Below, piece by piece: positions 54,886-64,000 of a stretch of DNA of 64,000 nt. The notes below the pieces were generated by a model, which made no database searches, was not told where the DNA came from, and saw nothing but the letters and a program-made list of their open reading frames with translations. Every line of letters starts with the position of its first letter. The first letter of the stretch is position 1. A program made the position numbers and the translations under genes. The DNA is from Asterias rubens. Taxonomy: Eukaryota > Echinodermata > Asteroidea > Forcipulatida > Asteriidae. The stretch lies in NCBI RefSeq assembly GCF_902459465.1, contig NC_047065.1, positions 9,183,521 through 9,247,520 on the forward strand, given 5' to 3'.

Positions 54886-55662
54886 TTATTATTATTTATT
54901 ATTAAATTATCCTTGTTGTTTCCTGTATATTCAGAGTTGGTGTATGTAATGTCAATCCCTGTTGCTTCGCATATATTTATTATTGGTTTATACAGTGCGT
55001 CAGAATGCTGCCATTAACCACAGAACATTTCCCATGTGTACGGATGAAGTTATGAATCCCTCCCGGCAATGATGTAAGTTTATTATATTGGTAATTTTGT
55101 GTCATAATTTAAACCGGATTTGTCTTAAAGCGTTTAATGTTTAAGTTTCACTCTATCAGTCCTCAGTTATTGCTTGTAATTTTGCTGTATCTCGTTTTGC
55201 ATTTGAAGTCGCTTTCATTTTTGACTATATGGTTCACTTTTGTCTCCCTTCTCTCAAGTGTTTAATAATGTGCATTTTCGTGTTATTTAATAAGCTATTT
55301 ATGTATTTATTATTTATAGTTTCACCTGTGTCAATTATACTACGCTAAAGGCGAGATAAATGGGACGAACTCATACATGTCATAAGAGAAGGTCTCTTCA
55401 GTCTCCTTTATGCCATACATGTGACCACCATGAACGCCTTTACACGCAATAATAATGGCGAGGACGCCGCGAACCCGTTCACTTTCTATGTTCATAGATG
55501 GGGCTTACCTGTATAATTCAAACATGGTACGTACAGTATGTATGCATTCCTTGTAAAAACAATAATGAGTACTTCCAGATGCCCTCTGGTGTTACAAAGT
55601 GCTTTGAAAGAATTGAATACTATATTATTATTTTTACTAGGTAGTTACTGTCTCAAACTTAC
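54886..55662. other. VAP intron; retroposon tail near the exon
   Basis: Probably contains the rest of the interrupted LTR. Positions 55565-55612 (GAGTACTTCCAGATGCCCTC) match the retroposon 3' tail at 31911-31960 and end about 50 bases from the VAP splice donor. Confidence 0.5.
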
Positions 55663-55815
55663 CTGAGACCTTTACGGACTCTTTAGGACCTACAATACCG
55701 CTGTTTGGTCTCACACAATACCTTCTGGGAGCCGTTGTTTTAATCTTGAAGCAGACATTTTTTTCCGAGGGGTTGATCAGCTTCAATTCAGAAGACACAA
55801 CTTCAGTAAAAGGAC
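55663..55815 (-). CDS. VAP: VAMP-associated protein (VAP), internal exon with N-terminal half of MSP domain
   Basis: VAP proteins are ER membrane tethers whose cytosolic MSP domain binds FFAT motifs of lipid-transfer and contact-site proteins. This 153-bp exon reads [19 protein letters not shown] and then the VAP signature [19 protein letters not shown], which is nearly invariant across animals and includes the proline equivalent to VAPB Pro56. On the minus strand a pyrimidine-rich acceptor ending in CAG precedes it and GTAAGT follows it. The exon begins with two bases of a Gly codon and ends with the first base of a Val codon, so it needs a phase-1 exon on each side. The next exon in this gene is at 24775-24878, after a 30.8-kb intron. 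The upstream first exon (start Met and first beta strand) was not found and probably lies beyond the right edge. Family assignment is very secure; VAPA versus VAPB cannot be decided, and invertebrates usually have one gene. Confidence 0.95.
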
Positions 55816-56620
55816 CTGTAATAAGAAACATATTTAACTTTATACTTTTAAGAAAAGCTGTACAATTTAGGATACCACATACTAAGCCTGTGACATTGAA
55901 ACAGTTTTCCTGTTTACAAAAGCACTATCCATTTAGTACTTTAGTAACAGTTAAAACAAAAACAAGAAATATTTTTGTTGCTTTTGTCACTTTATTTTTC
56001 TGTGTATGTAATAAAAGTATATTGTTGACGTAGCTCGACCATTACCAAGACACAGATACTTTTATATTTCCCGCAGGTCAAATCCCCCACAAACTGTAAC
56101 AATAACAAGTTTCCAGCTGTTTTATTGTGGTGCCCATAACAGCACAACCTGACAATGGACGTGAGATAGGTTCACAAACAATACCGCTTCTTTAGAGATG
56201 CCAAAGATGATTGGCCTACTCTCCATTTAGTCGCACCTCGCTTTAGGACATGTTCTCATCATGCAAACAGTTAATCCTACCTTGATCAACCGCCCCCTTA
56301 TTGTATCAATGTGGAACAGCTACTTTCCTACAGATATTGAAATTCTGGACAAATTTCTCAGTCAGTATTACGTATTATAATACCCGTTACAAATATTCTG
56401 CCTTTTCATTGATTTAGAGCGCGTCACATGATATGTCTTAGTTTTACTAGACGGCGGCCATGTGATAGTGCATCGTTCGACGTGTGATAGTCACACTGCG
56501 TGCAGTACCCAGACGTCTTTTTACCAACCTCGAACCAAATAAGTTGTGCATCTGTGTATCTGAAACGCGCGTACAAACGTTACGTGTAGAATGATGATAA
56601 ATACTCTGTTGAGGTGTTAT
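55816..56620. other. VAP intron, nothing recognised
   Basis: I searched the minus strand for the first VAP exon (Met, then a hydrophobic strand before the Gly split codon) and did not find it. Confidence 0.5.
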
Positions 56621-56624
56621 AAAA

Positions 56625-56799
56625 CAAATATAGACTGCTTTAACTCGTGCTATGGTTAAAACTACGACTCCCTCAGTGATCCCCAGACCGTTCCATTTTC
56701 CCTCGGCTGTGCCTCGGGAAAGTAGAACGCTCTGGGGATCAGTTCGGGAGTCATAGGGAGTGTAGATTTAACCACAGCACTCAAAGCAGTCAATATTTG
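56625..56799. mobile_element. Foldback MITE with arms along its whole length
   Basis: CAAATATAGACTGCTTT and its inverse AAAGCAGTCAATATTTG mark the ends. Inner matches are GTGCTATGGTTAAA/TTTAACCACAGCAC, ACTCCCTCAGTGATCCCC/GGGGATCAGTTCGGGAGT and CTCGGCTGTGCCTCGGG near the centre. It has no reading frame. Confidence 0.85.
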
Positions 56800-57299
56800 T
56801 ATGCTATTGATGACATGGTCATTGGCAAATCACCGCAATAACCTTGGCGTAAACAGGGTTGCAAATGGCATCTTCAAACTAAATCTATGACTAATTCTGC
56901 CAAGTCTGATTTGAAAATACAAATTCCTGGTGTTGCAGAGATGCCAAGTGCATTATTTTTAATTCTTTTCCCGGTCTGGTCCCAATGCGTGAGAAAATGG
57001 TTGCGGTGCGCGAGAGCGTAAGACAGACCCCTAATGCGTGAATCTCACCCCTAATGAGACTTAGTAAGTCTGGTATTGATGGTTGTGATTATTGGAAACA
57101 TTGCAAATCAGGGCATAGAATTTTTTTTTTTTAATAATAAAAAAACATTAATGAAAACAAGAGCCGTTTCGCTGCGCTGTGCTACGAAACAGCTGAGAAC
57201 TAGAACAGTGAAGCTGCCATGGCGAGCTAATGTTCACCAGATAGAACCAATGACTGACAGACAAACCAATAATTTGATCAACTGATGGTCTAAGGGGTG

Positions 57300-57950
57300 G
57301 GGACATTGGCAAGTATGAAGTAATGACTATTTAAGATTTTCATTCAACTGACACCCGTGAAAAACTCCTTGAGTTTCATCTTTTCATATTATCTACTGTA
57401 TATGTACATGTAAGCAGCAACATTTGATTTAAGTTTTTAATTGATAAATCATCGCATTAAGGAGTGATAACCATTTAAGGTTTTCATTTTGTTAGCTCAT
57501 TTAACCGAAACCAGTGAACAACTCTTTGAGTTTTATGTCTTCATATGAGTTTACATAAACCTTATTTTTAGTCAGTTCATCATTCCAATACGAAGTCATG
57601 ACCATTTAAAGTGTTCATTCAACTGGAACCAGTGATAACTCTTCGAGTTTTTATTTTGGATGGGAATTAACATACTTTGTGTACAACGCAATATTTGGTT
57701 CAAATTTCATGTCAATAGCCTACATCATTGACTTAAGGAGTAATGACCATTTAAGGTTTCCATTGTTTCAGCTCATTCAACTGGAACCAGTGGTGCACTC
57801 TTTGAGTTTATCTTTTCATATGTATCGGTGTGTAAGAAGCAATATTTGATTTTAGTTTCAAGTCATTGCATCATTGCAATAATAGAGTTATGACAATTTA
57901 AGATTTTTCATTGTTTCAGCTCATTCAATTGGAACCAACGTTAGAGAGTT
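57300..57950. repeat. Degenerate tandem repeat, ~150-bp unit
   Basis: About five copies of a unit with AAGGAGTAATGACCATTTAA, GCTCATTCAACTGGAACCAG, ACTCTTTGAGTTTATCTTTT and AAGCAATATTTGATTTTAG. The copies are heavily diverged. Confidence 0.8.
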
Positions 57951-58460
57951 TGATATTTGTTTTAAACAAATAACTACAAAACTTTAAGATTTAGTTTGAT
58001 TTTGGTTCTTTAAAATTCCAAAAACCTTTAAAAAACAAGAATGGTGTGTTGACAACAGAAATGCTCGGAAAACATTTCTTTTGTTTTAGCCATAACAAGC
58101 TTAATTTTTATCCGAGGGGATCCAAAAACAATAGGCATCTGGGGGTCCCACACCATTGCAATATTGATGTTGGTATTTTTTAAAGCATGAATTCTAGTAC
58201 CCTGGTCTTGTATGAACATTTCTGGTCCAGCAAAATTGGCGAGATACATGTACAGGACGAGACCTGCAGTCTCCTAGATTCTCCCTCAAAATTTTGAGCT
58301 CTCTAATGGTCTCAAGATCACCTATTTAACCTGAATAACATTTGAAAACAGTATGCATGGCTCACTTTTTTGGGTCTACAGTCCAAAAGTAACTATCAAA
58401 TCAGATAACTATATTGTAGGCCTGGCGGAATATACATGTAATTCCTTGAGAATTTATTAC
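57951..58460. other. VAP intron, nothing recognised
   Basis: No supported feature. Confidence 0.45.
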
Positions 58461-58467
58461 CATTTAC

Positions 58468-58760
58468 ATTTTGAAGAAAAAGGTCAAAAACTTACCAGAT
58501 CCCGGAGCGAAATGCGTACGAGGTTGAAAGAACGACCGTACTCATAACTTCGCTTCATGATCTCGTTGTACAATGTATACCTTCATGTACAATGAGTACG
58601 TTGCTCACGTACGCACTGCAGCTGTTGCTGAATCGTCCGGCACACAGAGCCAAAGCTCCACCCACTTAAATTCAAACTATCAACCTGGGAAATTTGTGAC
58701 TGTTTCGCTCCGGGATTCGGTAAGTTTTTGTCCTTTTTCTTCAAAATATTTCCTCAATGG
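58468..58760. repeat. Inverted repeat carrying splice-donor-like text
   Basis: TTTCGCTCCGGGAT, GGTAAGTTTTTG and CCTTTTTCTTCAAAAT occur on the plus strand at 58703-58748 and on the minus strand at 58470-58514. The two arms are about 45 bp with a 190-bp spacer. The ORFs through both arms (MYTFMYNEYVAH and its mirror) have no recognised homology. Confidence 0.75.
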
Positions 58761-58889
58761 TGTTTCGAGTGTTATGGAATGGTTAGACATTGAGGATCAA
58801 GTTCGTGTTCCCATAACTGGGGACATGATTTTCGGAAGTGGCAAATATTGAGCAAATCTGTTGACTAGCTGTCGAAATTGTACGCATTA

Positions 58890-59235
58890 ATTTTTTATTT
58901 TTACCCATAATACGCCAAAGTGTGTTAGCACTGTATACTCAGTACTTACCTGAGTTCTGTGAAGAAAAAAAACCCCTGTTTTAGGCATATTACTCGGGTG
59001 GGATTCGAACACACGACCTTTGCAAGTCTAGAGCAGTGTCATACCAACTAGACCACTGAGACTGCCTGGTGGCTAGAGTCAGTTTGAATCCTATGTTTAG
59101 CAGCGGATATTGCAAACGATATAATAGTTGTTAAATTTGCATCGGGGATAAAGAAATTAATTGTGATTTTTACCCATATACGCACCCGGGTTCTGTGGAA
59201 AAAAAAATCACAGGCATATCACTCGGGTGAGATGT
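58890..59235 (-). mobile_element. tRNA-derived SINE S3 with a second partial copy
   Basis: On the minus strand it has an A box TGGTCTAGTTGG, a B-box-like GTGTTCGAATCC, then CCCACCCGAGTAATATGCC and GTGCTAACACACTTTGGCG. A second 3' part (CACCCGAGTGATATGCC, GGGTAAAAATCACAATTAA) lies directly before it at 59165-59235. Same family as S1 and S2. Confidence 0.8.
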
Positions 59236-59487
59236 TTGACTATGTGAATGTCCTTTTTAATGTGAAACTAATATTTTGTATGAAGTTACTACCGCCAAGG
59301 ACAACATCTTCCGCCCATATTTTTTACAAATACTTTAAAGTCAGACAATCATGCAATCGTCAAAAGGGCTCCTTAGTCCCAACAAACTAGTAATAGGCCT
59401 AATTGGTTTGATTTGCTTTTATTTCATAATCATCCGATCACAAAGCACAAAATAATCATAAACGATGCAGAAATCAGGATTTAGTAC

Positions 59488-59645
59488 GAAGGTAGGAAAT
59501 GTCTCGTGAGAAGATACAAAGTGACTCTTGAGAAGGTACGAAGTGTCTTGAAAGAAGGTACGAAGTGTCCAAAGTCACTTTGACCTTGAAAAGGTACAAA
59601 ATATCCAGGGTACAAAGTGGCAAAGGTACAAAGTGTCCTGACATA
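59488..59645. repeat. Short tandem repeat GGTACRAAGTGTC
   Basis: GGTACGAAGTGTC, GGTACAAAGTGGC and similar 12-25 bp spaced words recur about seven times. Confidence 0.75.
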
Positions 59646-59659
59646 TATAATCATAACCC

Positions 59660-59935
59660 TTGATTGATCCTCCCAATGCATTGCATGGGTGTCAATCGTG
59701 GAATGGGGGGGGGGAGACACAGGGGGACATGTCCCCCCCATCTTTTGGAGGGTGGGGGACACAATATCAAATGTCCCCCCATCTTTTTGACCACCTTTAT
59801 CATGAAACTCATGTTTTGCACTGTGTAAAGATCAAACCCTGTGTCCCACCATGGGCATAATCCTGGGGGCAAAGGATGAAACAACTTTTTGAAGGGTGGG
59901 GGACACTATATCAAATGTCCCCCTCAAAATTGGCC
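59660..59935 (+). repeat. G/C-run dispersed repeat (copy 2)
   Basis: ATGGGTGTCAAT, a G-run of nine, ACATGTCCCCCCCATC, AAATGTCCCCCCATCTTTTT and ACCACCTTTATCATGAA are the inverse of 5800-5975. A further AAATGTCCCCCTC piece lies at about 59912. Confidence 0.75.
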
Positions 59936-59938
59936 CTA

Positions 59939-60425
59939 GATCGCATCACAAAGCATCTAAAATGCAAAATTTTCCTGGGCCCTTGAGCGGGCCCGGACCC
60001 ATGCCGTAAAGGCTTCACACTCGCATACTCGTGTTTGCAGATTTGCCCCCTTCAACTTGTGTCATAGATCCGCACCTGAAGATGCTGTTAACTCAAAAGG
60101 TTCAACTGCTGCTCACATTTTAAAGGCAAATTTTTCTGTTCCATTCCGTTTGCCTCTTATTGGATTGCACCACACAGCATCTAGAATGCAAAATTTTCCC
60201 CGGCCCTTTGGCGGGCCCGGACCCATGCAATTAAGGTTTCACCCTCACGCGCTCACTCTTTGACAGATTTTCCCCCTATCTAAAACTTGTGTCATAGATC
60301 CGCACCTGAAGATGCTGTTAATCCAAAAGGTTATACTGCTGCTCGCATTTTAAAGGCTTTATGTTCTGTTTGCCTCTTGTTGGCCTAAGATTGCACTACA
60401 GAATATCTAGAATGCCAAATTTTCC
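59939..60425. repeat. Tandem repeat, ~225-bp unit, 2.2 copies
   Basis: Starts at 59939, 60163 and 60389 with GAT(C/T)GCA..CA..GCATCTA and AATGCAAAATTTTCC. Each full unit includes GCGGGCCCGGACCCATG and GTGTCATAGATCCGCACCTG, GAAGATGCTGTTAA. The third copy stops where the piggyBac flank begins. Confidence 0.92.
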
Positions 60426-60916
60426 CGAGCCCAACAGTCCTCATTACACCAAATTCCAACAGTGCTCCTGTTGGGATATGATGGTTTAGGTGATGTGTAC
60501 TATCAATGAAGTGAGGTAGTGTGATGGAATGGGTACTGTGGACTTGCAATTACCCTGATGGACACTGATGGGTTAGGTATGTTGAATGTTAAGATGTGCC
60601 ACCTGTTGGACTTTTATGGAGTGGTTGATTGTATTAGGGTGATGGGGGTTTTCAGGGCAAGGTGGTGGAAAAAACAGCTGATAAAGGCATGGGATGCGCA
60701 TGTGATGTACATGTGGTGTATTGTTGACCCCATTGTTTCTTACAATGGCAGACCCAACCATTTGTGCGCGGGGTTGACTAGTTTCTGTTAATTAAGTATC
60801 GAATGATTGATTGTATTTTTAATAGCATTGTCATAATAACAATATTTCCTATTTAAATGGTAATTACGTATTATGTAATTTTATGTAATAATTACCATAA
60901 CTAAGACACCTAGGGC

Positions 60917-60924
60917 TATATAAG
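60917..60924 (+). promoter_or_regulatory. TATA box of the piggyBac-like gene
   Basis: TATATAAG lies 51 bases before the ATG at 60975, which suits a start of transcription near 60948. Confidence 0.65.
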
Positions 60925-60974
60925 TGGCTGTTTCTTGAGGCTCATCCCCAGTCACACATTGACTAACAGTCACG

Positions 60975-63430
60975 ATGACATCTCGAGAAGTCAAAAATCT
61001 TCAGTATAGTTTGACCATGGATGAGAGAAACATGTTCGTCGAGTCCACTTCTATGAGAAGGACTTGGCAGGAGAAGAAAAATGAAGGAGAGGGAACAGGA
61101 GATAAGAGAGGAGGAAAGGGGAAAGGAAAGGGGAAAGGCAAGGGGAAAGGCAAGGCACGCCTTCACACCTCTCAAGACCCCACTGCGATGGAGAGACTTC
61201 TTCAAGTAGAAAACAGCCGCTTGAGAGCAGCCATCAGATCCAGCATGCAAGATGCCGACATGAGGATGGGTAAAACCTACCGAGCCCTGGTGGAGACCTC
61301 AGAGAGCGAGGAGGAAGCTTTCCTCGACCAGGCTGTTGCCGAGGCAAGAGGCACTTCACCCTTCACCCTGGCTGCTGAATGTGGTGGGGAAGCAACAGAC
61401 AGCTTTGAGGCCGAAGACAGCTTTCAGACAGGAGGCACTTCACCCTTCACCCTGGCTGCTGAATGTGGTGGGGAAGCAACAGACAGCTTTGAGGCCGAAG
61501 ACAGCTTTCAGACAGGAGGGGAAGAGGGAGGGGATTCCGAGGAAGAGCCATCTACTTCTTCCAAGAAGAAGCAGAAGAAAAAGGAAGCCAAAGAAGCAAA
61601 CACTGGCCCGGTTGATTCGAACAGCTCTCAGACAGGAGGGGACGAGGGAGAGAACTCCATGGAAGAGCCACCTACTTCTTCCAAGAAGAAAGAGAAGAAG
61701 AAGAGAGAGCAAACACCGGCCCCAGTTGATTCCCACGACGACCCTAATCCCCCCTCCGCCTACCAGAGGGACCTATGCGCCAGACGACCAGGGTTGGACC
61801 CACCATCTGGAACACATCCACGTCCACAACTTCAAGGGAAAAAAACCCAGAGGCCCAACTTTCGGGAAGAAATCAACACCGGTGAAATACTTCCTGAAGC
61901 TTTTTCCACTTCTCCTCATGACATCCATTGCAAGTGGACCAACACGAAGTTAAAAGCCCGAAGACTGCCTCTCACTTCCCTACCAGAGGTCAAGGCGTGG
62001 GTGGTTCGGGATTCATATGCTGATGGGTCTTGTCCGAATAAATAACTACAAGGACTACTGGGCATCCCATCTCGGCCTGCAAAACACCCTGATCACAAAT
62101 ACTATGAAGAGGCACACGTTCAACACAATCAGCGAGCACTTGGCCTGTGCTGATCAATCCAAGGACCCCGACCTTATTCGCGACAAGGCCCATCGCTACT
62201 CAACCAAAAAGAATCATCCCCTCTACCCATTACAGTCCCTGTGGGATAAGGTTCCCCTTGCCTGCCTGAAGCTGTACAACCCTGGCCGAGAGGTTACCAT
62301 AGACGAGGCGATGATCAAGTACAGAGGCTTCAAAGCTAGCGTGAGGAAGTTCTTTATGCCTCTGAAACCAATCCGGGCGGGCTTCAAGATATACACCATT
62401 GCCAGAGTCAGCCAGCGGGTACATCCTCAACTTCATGGTGCATCCGCATGGTGATAGACCTGCCAAGATGGCAGACGTAGCAATGGCCTGTGCAAAACAT
62501 CAGCTGAACGTGTACCACCACATCTTCACCGACAAGCTCTATACCTCAGTCAGCCTTGCAAGGTCATTGCTTGCCAAGCAAACCTATCTCACAGGGGCTA
62601 TAAAAGGAAACAGCAAAGGTCTGCCTTCCGATTTTTCAACAAAGCCTTCCAGCCTGAACCGCTTGAAGTTGAAGCGCCTACAAAAAGCTCCGAGGGGTAC
62701 CTTCTACACCAGACAGAATGGCCAGGTGACAGCCGTCGCTTGGAAAGACAGCCGAGTGATGACCCTCCTCTCATCAGCGCACCAAGGCTGGAGAAATCCT
62801 GTGACCCACACCCTCAGACGTAGGTGTCCGGACCCGTCTACCGGCCGCCGCAAAATGAAGACCGTTGCAGCTCCTCCTCAGGCGGTGGACTACACCAAGT
62901 GTATGGGAGGAGTCGATCGTGGTGACCAGCTGCGATCTTACCATACTTGCACCCGGAAATCGCAGTTCTGGTGGTGTAACATCCTGTACTTCTTGGTTGA
63001 TGTTGCCAGAGTCAACGTGTGGTTTTGCTATAAGCACCACAATCCAGCCGGAGCCTACAGTGATGGCAGCGATAGCAGTGATAGTGACAACATCAGGGAG
63101 GAGGTGGAGAACAAGATGACCCACTCCCAGTCCACTCCGGCCATCGCTACCAGTCTTGTTGACGGACATGCTAGAGGGGTGACTGCAAGACGATCGTCAA
63201 GCGCACAACCGGTCCCGGCACACAACATCAGGGGGCACTTCTCGGACAAGACGCCAGGAAGACACGCTCACTACTGCAAGTACTGTCGTCAAAAAAACAA
63301 CGTGACGAAGTCCGATAAGCCCAAGACGACCAGACGAGGCTGCCCAGTGTGTGGAGTAAACCTGTGCCCAGGGCAGTGCTTCATCAAATACCACCAGGCT
63401 AGCGAAGACACCACCACTACTACTGAGTAG
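60975..63430 (+). pseudogene. piggyBac-like transposase, frameshifted
   Basis: A cut-and-paste transposase of the DDD type. The N-terminus (60975 to about 61760) is long, acidic and Lys-rich, with a (GK)n run and a perfect 28-residue duplication (61351-61434, 61435-61518). The DDE_Tnp_1_7 core follows in three frames: KYFLKLFPLLLMTSI, then KWTNTKLKARRLPLTSLPEV, LLMGLVRINNYKDYWASHLG and EVTIDEAMIKYRGF (first Asp) in 62017-62400. After a frame change come IFTDKLYTSVSLA (second Asp) and KCMGGVDRGDQL (third Asp) in 62399-63430. A Cys/His-rich tail (CKYCRQKN, GCPVCGVNLCPGQCF) ends it. Single-base changes near 61770, 61930, 62010 and 62400 break the frame, so no full protein is made. AATAAAA near 63617 could be its poly(A) signal. 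Confidence 0.9.
61351..61518 (+). repeat. Perfect 84-bp in-frame tandem duplication in transposase N-terminus
   Basis: GCACTTCACCCTTCACCCTG through CTTTCAGACAGGAG occurs at 61351 and again at 61435. Because it is identical, it is recent relative to the frame breaks elsewhere in the gene. Confidence 0.92.
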
Positions 63431-63877
63431 AAGTCTTCTTTATTCGAAGTCTCCTTCACTCCCCACCCAAAAAGAATTTTTTTTTAAAAGGGCAGTGATG
63501 TTCAATTGTTATGTGAAACAGCCACTGTTTTAGTTCGCTGAATCTCAGAACATGTGCGACACCGTAAACACATAATTGGCCTGAGCCCTAAAAAATTTTT
63601 TTTTTAAATTACCCTAATAAAATACTGCACAGAGTTGTTAGATTTTGATGGGCTGTGTAAATGCCGAACCACCCTCTATATTCTTTGTACAGTACCAAGG
63701 ATACCCACTCCACCAATATCCAACAGTTTTGATGGATTAGGTACTATTGCAAATGTACTGTTGGAGTTTGATGGGTGAAGTCCAGTGGAAATAGCAATAC
63801 ATGTAGCACTATGTTGGAAATTGATGGATTGGGGAAGATTACAAAAAAAAAGGCTTGTTGGGAGTTAGGGTTTTAAA

Positions 63878-64000
63878 GGCAGTGGACATTATTGGTAATT
63901 ACTAAAAATAATTATCAGCATAAAACCTCACTTGGTAATGAGTAATATTCATTCCTTCTGCCACCTTTGAATTAAAGGGAGTGGGTCAACCTCTGGCACA
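63878..64000. mobile_element. TTAA MITE, copy M2 (cut by window edge)
   Basis: After TTAA (63874-63877), the terminus AGGCAGTGGACATTATTGGT and interior TAATTATCAGCATAAAACCT match M1 read from its right end. The other terminus lies outside the window. Confidence 0.85.

Larger units (their letters stand above)
60430..63845 (+). mobile_element. piggyBac-like transposon with subterminal repeats on both flanks
   Basis: A transposase gene (60975-63430) with its own TATA box lies between flanks that share a repeated word, TGTTGGaNtTTGATGGRTTAGGT. The copies on the left are at 60469, 60521 and 60565, and on the right at 63634, 63721, 63756 and 63812. CCCAACAG at 60430 and TTGTTGGGA at about 63855 are possible terminal inverted repeats, but a TTAA at each junction was not seen. 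The exact ends are therefore uncertain. Confidence 0.65.

Noticed and set aside
58495-58560. First exon of the VAP gene on the minus strand (good GTAAGT donor)
   Set aside because: The only frame compatible with the exon at 55663 has a stop and no Met, and the peptide does not resemble a VAP N-terminus; the donor text belongs to an inverted repeat.
60430-63863. Exact piggyBac ends at CCCAACAG and TGTTGGGA
   Set aside because: No TTAA abuts these words and the inverted match is short, so I give only approximate ends.

Overview
This is animal genomic DNA: AT-rich, dense in transposable elements and almost without open coding sequence. Ty3 (Mag/SURL-like), BEL/Pao, CR1/L2-group LINEs, piggyBac, Tc1, tRNA-derived SINEs and TTAA-flanked MITEs together suggest a marine invertebrate, probably an echinoderm. 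That placement is an inference from repeat style and is not proven by any gene here.

The window lies inside one host gene on the minus strand, a VAMP-associated protein (VAPA/VAPB family). Three consecutive coding exons are recognisable: 55663-55815 and 24775-24878 (MSP domain) and 6015-6107 (end of the MSP domain and following linker). Splice sites and phases join exactly. The introns are very large: 30.8 kb (24879-55662), 18.7 kb (6108-24774), and at least 6 and 8 kb at the two window edges. The first exon and the coiled-coil/membrane-anchor exons were not found. Everything else is intron content.

Layout by position. 1-1620: tandem Helitron-like copies with a 5S rRNA-like cassette. 1620-2152: dead Tc1 transposase. 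2236-3215: minisatellite in two orientations. 6015: VAP exon. 6740-7290: CR1-like LINE scrap, then a TTAA MITE. 10.3 kb: small minisatellite. 14.1-20.3 kb: one plus-strand LINE broken by two minus-strand LINEs and a MITE. 20.35-22.07 kb: an unassigned DNA transposon with eight copies of a GTCGGACGTAC-type motif, sitting inside a SINE with an intact 4-bp target duplication. 24.8 kb: VAP exon. 26.3-28.5 kb: large minisatellite interrupted by a SINE. 28.9-29.96 kb: ~138-bp satellite. 32.3-44.5 kb: a complete Ty3 element carrying a complete BEL/Pao element in its 3' untranslated part. 44.5-53.2 kb: LINE scrap and a head-to-tail Helitron cluster with more 5S-like cassettes and hairpin arrays. 53.2-55 kb: decayed BEL remnant with a SINE. 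55.7 kb: VAP exon. 56.6-59.9 kb: foldback element, tandem repeats and SINEs. 60.4-63.85 kb: piggyBac-like transposon with TATA promoter, subterminal repeats and a frameshifted transposase. 63.87-64.0 kb: a second TTAA MITE cut by the window edge.

No element here seems able to move by itself. The Ty3 reading frame has two stops, the BEL pol has three single-base frame changes, the piggyBac has about four, and the LINEs are truncated. The most unusual items are the GTCGGACGTAC element, the Helitron cluster with 5S-like cassettes and tandem hairpins, and the very large introns of an otherwise ordinary housekeeping gene.
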